Below the pieces are notes generated by a model. The model was given only the letters and a program-made list of their open reading frames with translations, did not search any database and was not told where the DNA came from. Of a stretch of DNA of 46,628 nucleotides, positions 32,831-40,248 are shown piece by piece. Both the position numbers and the translations under genes were made by a program. The number at the start of each line of letters is the position of its first letter. Positions within the stretch are counted from its first letter, which is position 1. Source of the DNA: Chryseosolibacter sp964563295 (GTDB lineage: Bacteria > Bacteroidota > Bacteroidia > Cytophagales > Cyclobacteriaceae); contig CAZLWX010000018.1 in NCBI GenBank assembly GCA_964563295.1, forward strand, positions 1-46,628, given 5' to 3'.

Positions 32831-35125
32831 CTAGCGCACCTTATAGCGAACCCCCATGTAGGCCATCCTGCCAAACACAGGCCCCCACACCATCGAGGAA
32901 TCGAAGTAGCCGCTGAACGGTTCAGAGGCTGAGACAATCGGATTCTTCAACGTGTAGTTCCCGATGTTCTCAACGCCGACATACAGGCTCCACTTATCTT
33001 TCAGGTCTTTGGTTACCTGCGCGTTCATCAGCACGTAGTCGTCAGCATACGCAGGAAGTTGGTATCCCTGTGGGTTTACCGAAGTATCGGGTATGCGTTG
33101 CTTTCCGAGCCACTGCAATGTATAATCGAACTTCCAGCTATTCCTGGTTTCGTATGCGAGGTTCATGAATGCGCGATGGCTCGGAATCAACGGTCGCTGC
33201 ATCAACCCCAGGCTGGCATAGTCTGCCTTGACGTCAAGGTAGCGGTAAGCGAGGCGAAGGTCCAAACGCCGAATAACTTCATAGTCGGTCTGAAACTGGA
33301 AGCTGTGAGAATACGATTTCCCGCCAAGGGAATAAAAGTTGGCTTCCCGAGCCGACTGGTCAAGATCGACTATGACCTGATTCTTGAAGTTCGTGTAAAA
33401 GTAGTCGACTGTGATGGTACCGGAACGATAGTCAAGCGTGAAGTCTTGCGAAAAGTTCGCGCCGAAGTTCCATGCCTGGTCAGGTTTGAATCCGTACGCG
33501 TGATCCGAGTTGAACCGTGAAAGTACGATCGTTCTCGAAGACGCCAGCACGCCGGTATTTTCCATGAAGAGATTGGCCACCCGCGTTCCCTTGCCGGCAG
33601 AAAGCCGAAGGGAAGACGTTGGAGTAAGGTCAAAACGTGTATGAATCCTCGGTGTCACGATCGTGCCGAAGAGATTATGACGGTCAACGCGTAGCCCGGC
33701 GATGACAGCAATCTGATGGCTGTATTCATACGTGTACTCGAAGAATGCGCCTGGCACCCGTTCTACCCTGTCAAAAACGGCGACATTTTTTGTTTCACTC
33801 GTTCCATCGCGATCAAAACGGATGCCCAAGGGTGTTGACAGACTTTCATCGTAGTCGTCAAACAGGAAACTCAGTCCCGTCTTGAACTTGTGATCGGTAG
33901 ATCCGATGATCGACTGATAAATGAGGTTCGCGTAGCCGGAACGCTGCTTCGCATCATGTACCGTATAGCCATAGTAACTGTCGTGATCGTGGTTGCTCGC
34001 CGACAACTGCAGTCCGATACTCTTGTAGGGTTGATCGGCAAACTGATAGCCTAATTTTCCCCATAGTTCCGTTCTGTTTGTTGCGATCTCAAGGCCATAC
34101 TTGCTGCCTATAAACTTGTCCTCACGGGGATCGTATCCTTGCTGGCCACCTGTTTTCTGGTCGCGCAGGATTTTAATGCCAAATTGTCCGAGCCATCCAG
34201 TGCCGCTATTGAAGACCCATCGATTGATAGCGTTCAACTGGTTCCCAGTAGGGAAATCAAGGAATCCATCAGCGTTCTGGTCCATCTCAAAGGGGCGTGC
34301 ACTCCCGTGTAGCAGGAAGGTCGTGGCCCATTTTTCTCCAGCCATCATCGTGAGATTGACGTTGGCCTCGGTCCTGCCGGATTGGTTCACGTATGCATTT
34401 GCGTATACCTTCTCACTTTCCTGCGGTTTTTTCATCTCCACATTGATCTGACCCGCGATGCTTTCATAGCCATTGACAACCGGTCCCACTCCTTTGGTGA
34501 CCTCGATCGAGTTGATCCAGGTGCCAGGAATGAACTGTATTCCCTGACTGGATGCGAGGCCGCGAACACCGGGCATATTTTCAATAGAGATCATGGTGTT
34601 GGGTCCCGAAAGGCCGAGCATCTGAATCTGCCTGGTGCCAGTGATGGCATCGGTAAAGGACACGTCCACGGAGGGATTTGTTTCAAAGCTCTCCGAAAGA
34701 TTGCAGCAAGCCGCCTTGAATAGTTCCTTCTCAAGCATTACGACAGTGTTGACACCGCGCGTGTGATCGAGGCCTGTTGTCGGTTTCCACCCTTGAATGA
34801 CGACTTCTTCCAGCGCCAGGTTCTGCAACTCCACCTTGAGGCTTGTCTGGTTCGTGATCAGGATCGTATCGCTCTTGAAACCGATGTAGCTGATGATCAA
34901 CCGGTCACTTCCGGCGACCCGGTCGATCAGGAATATTCCATTCTCGCGGGTAATGGTGCCGGTCGATGTACCCTCCCACCTGACGTTTGCTCCGGGCAAT
35001 GGTTCTTCAACACCCTGATCGTTGCGCTGGATCACCAGGCCCATCAGTTGTTGCGACCACGCCGGAAGCACGCAGGCCATGGTGACCACCAGGGCGGCCA
35101 CACATGTGTTGATCCTGCTCTTCAT
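32831..35125 (-). CDS. TonB-dependent receptor, probably metal-linked
   Basis: The 764-residue receptor has a signal peptide (about 1-24), a carboxypeptidase-regulatory-like domain (EEPLPGANVRWEGTSTGTITRENGIFLI), a plug domain with KAACCNLSESFETNPSVDVSFTD (a paired-cysteine segment), GTRQIQMLGLSGPNT and GYESIAGQINVEM, and a 22-strand barrel ending VRYKVR. It is not a SusC type: it is shorter and has no SusD partner. The gene starts two bases after the stop of an HMA-domain protein, so import of a metal, metal complex or metallophore is the best guess. Which metal cannot be told. Confidence 0.88.
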   Translation of the reverse strand: MKSRINTCVAALVVTMACVLPAWSQQLMGLVIQRNDQGVEEPLPGANVRWEGTSTGTITRENGIFLIDRVAGSDRLIISYIGFKSDTILITNQTSLKVELQNLALEEVVIQGWKPTTGLDHTRGVNTVVMLEKELFKAACCNLSESFETNPSVDVSFTDAITGTRQIQMLGLSGPNTMISIENMPGVRGLASSQGIQFIPGTWINSIEVTKGVGPVVNGYESIAGQINVEMKKPQESEKVYANAYVNQSGRTEANVNLTMMAGEKWATTFLLHGSARPFEMDQNADGFLDFPTGNQLNAINRWVFNSGTGWLGQFGIKILRDQKTGGQQGYDPREDKFIGSKYGLEIATNRTELWGKLGYQFADQPYKSIGLQLSASNHDHDSYYGYTVHDAKQRSGYANLIYQSIIGSTDHKFKTGLSFLFDDYDESLSTPLGIRFDRDGTSETKNVAVFDRVERVPGAFFEYTYEYSHQIAVIAGLRVDRHNLFGTIVTPRIHTRFDLTPTSSLRLSAGKGTRVANLFMENTGVLASSRTIVLSRFNSDHAYGFKPDQAWNFGANFSQDFTLDYRSGTITVDYFYTNFKNQVIVDLDQSAREANFYSLGGKSYSHSFQFQTDYEVIRRLDLRLAYRYLDVKADYASLGLMQRPLIPSHRAFMNLAYETRNSWKFDYTLQWLGKQRIPDTSVNPQGYQLPAYADDYVLMNAQVTKDLKDKWSLYVGVENIGNYTLKNPIVSASEPFSGYFDSSMVWGPVFGRMAYMGVRYKVR

Positions 35126-35127
35126 GA

Positions 35128-35511
35128 CTAATGATTATTATGCTGTCCGGGATTGTCCTGTATATTACCGTGGTCGTGGTCGCGATAAAGGCAGCAGAAG
35201 GGCAGGTCGGAGTATACCTCGTTAGTGGCCTTAACTTTATCTGTATCGTGACCGACGGAGGCAACGATCTGATGGATTTCCTGTTCCGTTATTTTTTTGG
35301 AATTGTAGACGACGTCCAGGTTTTTGGTTTCCGGATCCCAGGTGGCTGTTTTAATACCTGACCGATCCAGAGCTTTTTCGATCCGCGCTTTACACATACC
35401 GCAGTTGCCGTAGACTTTTATGTTGGCCCTTATATTCTTTTTTTGAGCGAATGCGCCAGGCGCCGCCATTGAAATGACGCCAAGAAGAAATATTAACACG
35501 ATTGTTTTCAT
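35128..35511 (-). CDS. Exported heavy-metal-associated (HMA) domain protein
   Basis: The 127-residue protein has a signal peptide (about 1-23) and an HMA fold with the metal site GNCGMCKARIEKAL (CxxC), followed by the LDVVYNSKKITEQEIHQIV strand-helix pair typical of CopZ-like domains. The C-terminus adds LPFCCLYRDHDHG and more His/Asn residues, a likely second soft-metal site. Exported HMA proteins bind copper(I) or related ions and hand them on. It lies between the HYC_CC_PP-like gene (88 bases upstream) and the TonB receptor (two bases downstream), forming a metal-handling operon. Confidence 0.88.
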   Translation of the reverse strand: MKTIVLIFLLGVISMAAPGAFAQKKNIRANIKVYGNCGMCKARIEKALDRSGIKTATWDPETKNLDVVYNSKKITEQEIHQIVASVGHDTDKVKATNEVYSDLPFCCLYRDHDHGNIQDNPGQHNNH

Positions 35512-35523
35512 AGGATGATTAAT

Positions 35524-35598
35524 TACCGAATGAGAAAAAAAAGATCAGTACATCGCGCCGAAAAAGGTTATCACCATTGGGCGCGCTGACATTCGGTA
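35524..35598. promoter_or_regulatory. Nested inverted repeats between the HYC-type and HMA genes
   Basis: TACCGAATG (35524-35532) and CATTCGGTA (35590-35598) form a 9-bp inverted repeat. Inside it, CGCGCC (35554-35559) pairs with GGCGCG (35580-35585). Read on the minus strand, a run of eight T follows the inner stem before the outer stem closes, just upstream of the HMA start. It could be a structured leader or attenuator in the transcript. No known RNA family is recognised. Confidence 0.35.
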
Positions 35599-35599
35599 C

Positions 35600-36019
35600 T
35601 CAGCCGTAGTAGACAATGCTGCAAAGGCGCTTCCATCGCGGGACTTTCGGCGGCGGAAGCCGGTGATCGGTGGGCTGAACGGCCCGCAATTCTTCGGACT
35701 CATCCGCTGGCAGATAGGTGTACACCTCATGAAGGACAAACCGCGCTGCTACCGGCATCGGGCAGTTGGTGAGTAGTTTCTGCGCGTTGTCGAGCTTGAT
35801 CAGCTCATGTGAGTCGCCGCAACAGGTATCGGCTTCGCCTGCATAGACACTGCAGGGGCACTTGTCAGCCTCGATCGTAAACAGGGACACCGAGGCTTCC
35901 CTGCCCATGCAAAAATGAGTAGCTTTGAGAACACCGACCGAAAACAACGCATACAGCGATACCATCGCCAACGCCAGGGCGCGCGCCGATCGTGCCGGTT
36001 GTGCAAATGGTGTTCTCAT
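35600..36019 (-). CDS. HYC_CC_PP-like small envelope protein
   Basis: The ATG at 36019 gives 139 residues; a second in-frame ATG (residue 19, position 35965) is also plausible and would leave a shorter signal segment. After one hydrophobic segment (about 17-33) comes KATHFCMG, then DKCPCSV, DTCCGDSHELIKL and later RLPPPKVPRW. This order (H-aromatic-C, CC, PP) matches what I know as the HYC_CC_PP family, a conserved Bacteroidota protein often next to HMA proteins and TonB receptors. Its function is unestablished; the cysteines and histidines suggest metal binding. A longer frame from 36100 overlaps the divergent promoter and was rejected. Confidence 0.7.
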   Translation of the reverse strand: MRTPFAQPARSARALALAMVSLYALFSVGVLKATHFCMGREASVSLFTIEADKCPCSVYAGEADTCCGDSHELIKLDNAQKLLTNCPMPVAARFVLHEVYTYLPADESEELRAVQPTDHRLPPPKVPRWKRLCSIVYYG

Positions 36020-36026
36020 TGACACG

Positions 36027-36034
36027 CAAAGATA
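36027..36034 (-). promoter_or_regulatory. Minus-strand -7 promoter element for the HYC-HMA-TonB operon
   Basis: On the minus strand the sequence is TATCTTTG, a perfect TAnnTTTG. The start would fall at about 36020, right next to the ATG at 36019, so the first gene may be nearly leaderless or begin at the second ATG (35965). No TTG at the usual upstream distance is visible. Confidence 0.45.
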
Positions 36035-36072
36035 ATGATGAAACGTGAAAGAATAAAGAACGGTTTCAAGAG

Positions 36073-37104
36073 GTGACGGCAACGCTATCAAGACGATCAT
36101 TTGTGGGGTTGCTGACGGCGTTTCCCATTTTCGGTTTGCGCGCCTTGCAGTCCAGAGACAGTCCGGTTGTGATGACTGTAACAGGTCCGATAGCCCCTGG
36201 CGACATGGGCGTAACGCTAACTCACGAGCACATTCTTGTTGATTTTATCGGCGCGCGTCTCATCGACCCGGAGCGTTGGAACCGTGACGAGGTTGCCGAC
36301 CGCGTGCTGCCCTTTCTCGATGAAGTGAAAAGCCTTGGGTGTCGAACGTTCGTAGACTGTACTCCCAATTACCTGGGGCGCGATGTTGAATTGTTGAAAC
36401 AGCTGTCGCAAACCAGCGGCTTGAATATCATCACAAACACCGGTTACTATGGCGGTTCCGATCACAAATTTCTGCCGGAACATGCGTTTACGGATACCGC
36501 TGAACAGCTCGCGGCGAAATGGGTTAATGAGTGGAAGCTCGGCATTGAAAAGACAGGCGTAAAACCGGGCTTAATCAAGATCAGTGTCAACGCCGGAACC
36601 TTGTCAGAGATCTCACGGAAACTCATTCGAGCAGCAACGCTTACCCACCTCAGAACGGGCCTGACTATTGCTTCGCACACCGGACCTGCCGTGGCAGCGA
36701 TGGAACAGATCGCCATACTGAAAAAGGAACGAGTGAGTCCATCAGCATTCATCTGGGTACACGCTCAGAATGAAAAAGACACGGCAACGCATGTTGAAGC
36801 AGCGCGCGATGGTGCGTGGGTTAGCCTCGATGGACTGAACGACGACAATGTTGAGTGGTACGTCGAACAACTCAACCACCTGAAGGGTGAAAAATGTTTG
36901 GATAGAACGCTGGTCTCGCACGATGCGGGTTGGTACAAACCCGGCGAGCCGGGAGGTGGAGATTTTCGGGGTTATTCCGCCTTATTTACGAAGTTAATTC
37001 CGGCATTGCGGCAAGCAGGCTTTGCACAATCGGATATCGACCAGCTTATACGCGTCAATCCGATGAATGCATTGACAATCGGTGTGAGGCGGCTGAAGAA
37101 GTAG
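36073..37104 (+). CDS. Phosphotriesterase-family amidohydrolase, Tat-exported
   Basis: The 343-residue protein starts at GTG 36073 and has a twin-arginine signal (LSRRSFVGLLTAFPIFGL). The binuclear metal site of the phosphotriesterase family is complete: H51 and H53 in TLTHEHI, the bridging lysine in GLIKISVN, histidines in IASHTG and WVHAQNE, and the final aspartate in SHDAGWY. Family members hydrolyse lactones or phosphoesters; the lactonase-like members are the more common in bacteria. The substrate is unknown. It is divergent from the metal operon and has no co-transcribed partner, although pcm follows after 229 bases. Confidence 0.88.
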   Translation: MTATLSRRSFVGLLTAFPIFGLRALQSRDSPVVMTVTGPIAPGDMGVTLTHEHILVDFIGARLIDPERWNRDEVADRVLPFLDEVKSLGCRTFVDCTPNYLGRDVELLKQLSQTSGLNIITNTGYYGGSDHKFLPEHAFTDTAEQLAAKWVNEWKLGIEKTGVKPGLIKISVNAGTLSEISRKLIRAATLTHLRTGLTIASHTGPAVAAMEQIAILKKERVSPSAFIWVHAQNEKDTATHVEAARDGAWVSLDGLNDDNVEWYVEQLNHLKGEKCLDRTLVSHDAGWYKPGEPGGGDFRGYSALFTKLIPALRQAGFAQSDIDQLIRVNPMNALTIGVRRLKK

Positions 37105-37149
37105 ATGAAAATTCGGGCGGAAATTGCCGTCTGGAAGGTCCCTCCTATA

Positions 37150-37185
37150 CCTGCCCTTGCAGTAGGCTTTTAGGCTACTGGCAGG
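37150..37185. repeat. Bulged stem-loop between the phosphotriesterase and pcm genes
   Basis: CCTGC (37150-37154) and CAGTAG (37160-37165) pair with CTACTG (37175-37180) and GCAGG (37181-37185), leaving a 5-base bulge and a 9-base loop. There is no T-run after it, so it is not a standard terminator. The 229-base gap otherwise shows no gene and no clear promoter. Confidence 0.3.
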
Positions 37186-37333
37186 AGCAGGTTACACAGG
37201 AAAACGCTATGGCAAAAAAGCTTTATCACTGTGTGGAGAGGACTTTAAAGTAAGGGCATAACTTCGAATTTTCCTAAAGATTTTTTGAAACTTTGTCGAG
37301 CCTGAAAAAATGGCTTTTTCGTGTCAAAATAGC

Positions 37334-37984
37334 ATGTTTGAGGACAATTATAAGCAGCGAGGATTACGAAAAAAACTCGTAAAAAACCTTCAAAAAAAGG
37401 GAATTTCCGACCCCGCCGTTTTAGCGGCAATAGATAAGGTTCCACGGCACTTTTTCTTCGATGATGCCCTGCTGGAACACGCCTACCAGGATAAGGCTTT
37501 CCCGATCGGCGAAGGACAAACGATCTCCCAGCCGTATACGGTCGCTTTCCAGACCGAAAAGCTGGAAATCAGGCCCGGCGACAAGGTCCTGGAGGTTGGA
37601 ACGGGCTCCGGATACCAGGCCTGCATACTGCTGGAAATGGGTGCCCGGGTCTATACTATAGAGTATAACCGAAAACTCTACGAACACACTCGTAAATTCC
37701 TACCCCAGATCGGGTACAGCCCGCACTTTCACTTCGGTGATGGCTCGAAAGGCCTGCCGTCGCGGGCTCCATTCAACAAGATCCTGGTGACGGCCGGAGC
37801 CCCGGTTGTTCCTAAAACGCTAACCGACCAACTGGCCGAAGGTGGCATTCTGATTATACCCGTGGGCGATCGCGAATCGCAGGTCATGGTGCGTATCCGA
37901 AAAAAAGATGGCAAGCTGTTGAAAGAAGAGTTCGCCAACTTTGCGTTCGTTCCTCTCCTTGGAGAACAAGGATGGAAGGGCTGA
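37334..37984 (+). CDS. pcm: Protein-L-isoaspartate O-methyltransferase
   Basis: Pcm methylates isoaspartyl residues in damaged proteins using S-adenosylmethionine. The 216-residue protein has GLRKKLVKNLQKKGI at the N-terminus, VPRHFFFDDALLEHAYQDKAFPIGEGQTISQPYTVA, the SAM-binding motif VLEVGTGSGYQACIL, and the closing PVGDRESQVMVRI segment. ATG 37334 is chosen because MFEDNYKQRG aligns with the family start; ATG 37310 would add eight residues. Convergent with thrC, with a 4-base gap and no terminator. Confidence 0.95.
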   Translation: MFEDNYKQRGLRKKLVKNLQKKGISDPAVLAAIDKVPRHFFFDDALLEHAYQDKAFPIGEGQTISQPYTVAFQTEKLEIRPGDKVLEVGTGSGYQACILLEMGARVYTIEYNRKLYEHTRKFLPQIGYSPHFHFGDGSKGLPSRAPFNKILVTAGAPVVPKTLTDQLAEGGILIIPVGDRESQVMVRIRKKDGKLLKEEFANFAFVPLLGEQGWKG

Positions 37985-37988
37985 CTAT

Positions 37989-39290
37989 TCAAGATAAGAC
38001 ATCATGGAGTACATCCTTCAGTGCTCCCATCGCAGGCGCTATCCGCCGTGTAGACTTTTTTGCCGATGCAAATCGCGCGAGGTTGGGCGGCAAATCGATT
38101 GTAACGTTCAGCGTTGACTCCACGGTCTCCTTGAACTTGGCCGGGTGAGCGGTGGCCAGGAAAATTCCGGTACCCTTAAATCTCGTCTCGGCAACAAAAT
38201 TCTTGAGCGCGAGATAAGCTACCGCGCCGTGCGGATCGAGGATGTAACCCTTGTTTCGGTACACCTGTCGCATCGCTTCGCGTGTTTCGTCATCCGAGCA
38301 GGAAAAGGCGACAACATCGTCCCTAAGAGCGACAATATTGCGATCGTACAAATCCATCATGCGTTCGACATTGCTCGGGTTTCCGACATCCATAGCGTTG
38401 CTGATCGTCGCAATCGACGGACGAGGACTGAAGATGCCCGTTTTCATGAACTCAGGAACGACGTCGTTGGCATTGGTCGCGGCAATGAATGTCCTTACCG
38501 GAAGACCCATCCTACGCGCCATCAACCCGGCGGTGAGATTTCCAAAATTCCCGCTCGGGACGGAGAAGATCGAGGGCTGCAACCGCGCTTGTCCAAACGC
38601 ATAAAAGTAATAGAACATTTGCGGCACAAGCCGCGCGATGTTGATGGAATTGGCCGACGTGAGCAAACAGGATCTATTTAGTTCATCATCGGCGAAAGCC
38701 TCCTTCACAAGCCGCTGACAGTCGTCAAACGTTCCATTCACTTCAACAGCGGTGATGTTGCTGCCCAGTGTCGTAAACTGCTTCTCCTGGAGGGGACTTA
38801 CCTTTCCTGAAGGGTAGAGAATCACAACCCGCGTTCCTTCGACTCCGAAGAAGCCATTGGCTACCGCGCCACCCGTGTCGCCGGATGTGGCCACCAATAC
38901 GACGATGTCGCGACTTTCGACCCGTGCAAAATGCCCGTGAAGCCTCGACAAAAAACGCGCGCCAAAATCCTTGAATGCCATCGTTGGGCCGTGAAAGAGT
39001 TCAAGCGCGAACAGGTTGTCGTCAACTTCAACGAGTGGGGCATCGAACTGAAGTGTGTGGTCGATGATGCGCCGAAGCGCAGCCGGCTCAACATCGCCAC
39101 CAAATATGGATGCCGCCACATCGAAGGCAATTTCGTGGAACGACCTCCCTTTAAGTCCGGCGTAGAAGTCGGAGGATAATGTTGGAATCGTGGCGGGCAT
39201 ATAGAGTCCCTGATCCGGAGCGAGCCCGTGCACGACCGCCTCGCGCAGGCTGACAAGGTGTGTGCGATCTCTTGTGCTGTAGAATTTCAT
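37989..39290 (-). CDS. thrC: Threonine synthase
   Basis: ThrC converts O-phosphohomoserine to threonine with pyridoxal phosphate. The 433-residue protein has the PLP lysine in FHGPTMAFKDFGARFLSRL, the ATSGDTGGAVA phosphate-binding loop, LTSANSINIARLVPQ and PSGNFGNLTAGLMA. The true start is ATG 39290 (MKFYSTRDRTHLVSL, the family opening); a longer frame to 39332 would overlap thrB. It is the third gene of thrABC, four bases after thrB. Confidence 0.96.
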   Translation of the reverse strand: MKFYSTRDRTHLVSLREAVVHGLAPDQGLYMPATIPTLSSDFYAGLKGRSFHEIAFDVAASIFGGDVEPAALRRIIDHTLQFDAPLVEVDDNLFALELFHGPTMAFKDFGARFLSRLHGHFARVESRDIVVLVATSGDTGGAVANGFFGVEGTRVVILYPSGKVSPLQEKQFTTLGSNITAVEVNGTFDDCQRLVKEAFADDELNRSCLLTSANSINIARLVPQMFYYFYAFGQARLQPSIFSVPSGNFGNLTAGLMARRMGLPVRTFIAATNANDVVPEFMKTGIFSPRPSIATISNAMDVGNPSNVERMMDLYDRNIVALRDDVVAFSCSDDETREAMRQVYRNKGYILDPHGAVAYLALKNFVAETRFKGTGIFLATAHPAKFKETVESTLNVTIDLPPNLARFASAKKSTRRIAPAMGALKDVLHDVLS

Positions 39291-39294
39291 CGGT

Positions 39295-40248
39295 CTAATT
39301 CGGTGGTTCCAGGACAGTTGCGCCCTGGCCATTTATTCTTGATACATACAATTCGCTCTCTACCTTAAACTTGTGAAACACGCCCTTTACAGCGACTCCC
39401 GCGCGGTAGCCAAGATCTTTTTCCGTGGACAGGCAAAAGATGGTCGGTCCGGAACCAGAGATACCACAACCCAGTGCGCCGGCTTCGACCGCTTTCTCCT
39501 TGATGGTTTCAAATCCCGGAATCAAAAGACTTCTCACCGGCTCGGCCACAATGTCTTTTAGCGAGCGCCCGATCAGTCCGAAGTCTGGCTTCATCAGTCC
39601 CGCCACCAATCCTGCAATATTCCCCCATTGTGCGACGGCGTCCTTCAGCGGAATGGAAGAGCGGAGCACGAGACGTGAGTCTTCGGTCTTTATTTCCAGA
39701 TGCGGGTGTACGAGTGTGCAGTACAATCGCTTCGGTACAGGAAGGCTGACTACGTCGAGGGGACCATAGCCGCGGACGAGGATGAAGCCCCCGAGTAAAG
39801 AGGGTGCAACGTTATCGGCATGCGCAGACCCGCAGGCCACCCGTTCGGCCTCCATCGCAAACGGCAGCAGTTCCTTACGGGAAAACGGTTGCGCGAACAA
39901 TTCATTGACTGCTACGAGCGCCGCCACCGCACTCGCCGCGCTGGAGCCCATGCCGCTGCCGAGAGGAAGTCTTTTCTTCAACGCAATGTCAACACCCTCG
40001 GGGCTGCCCAGCGCTTTCAGGAATTCGATTACTGCCACCCCTGCCGTGTTTTGATGCGCGTCAGCGGGCAGTCGCCCCCCGTCGCCTTCGATCGATGAAA
40101 TCCGAACGTCATCACGGTCATTGAATGAAACGACAACCTCGTCACAAGGCTGTTCTACGGCGAACCCGAAAATATCAAAGCCGCAGGAGACATTGGCCAC
40201 GGTGGCCGGAGCGCAGGCGCGCACAGATTTTCTATTTCTACTTAGCAT
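39295..40248 (-). CDS. thrB: Homoserine kinase
   Basis: ThrB phosphorylates homoserine. The 317-residue GHMP kinase has the opening VRACAPATVANVSCGFDIFGFAV, the ATP loop PLGSGMGSSAASAVAAL and the C-terminal GCGISGSGPTIFCL. ATG 40248 is preferred over the TTG at 40257. The start lies inside the end of thrA (11-base overlap), so translation is coupled. Part of the thrABC operon preceded by the leader ORF. Confidence 0.96.
   Translation of the reverse strand: MLSRNRKSVRACAPATVANVSCGFDIFGFAVEQPCDEVVVSFNDRDDVRISSIEGDGGRLPADAHQNTAGVAVIEFLKALGSPEGVDIALKKRLPLGSGMGSSAASAVAALVAVNELFAQPFSRKELLPFAMEAERVACGSAHADNVAPSLLGGFILVRGYGPLDVVSLPVPKRLYCTLVHPHLEIKTEDSRLVLRSSIPLKDAVAQWGNIAGLVAGLMKPDFGLIGRSLKDIVAEPVRSLLIPGFETIKEKAVEAGALGCGISGSGPTIFCLSTEKDLGYRAGVAVKGVFHKFKVESELYVSRINGQGATVLEPPN

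Noticed and set aside
37209..37253. A 14-codon ORF in the gap before pcm
   Set aside because: Too short, without coupling, conservation hints or motif.
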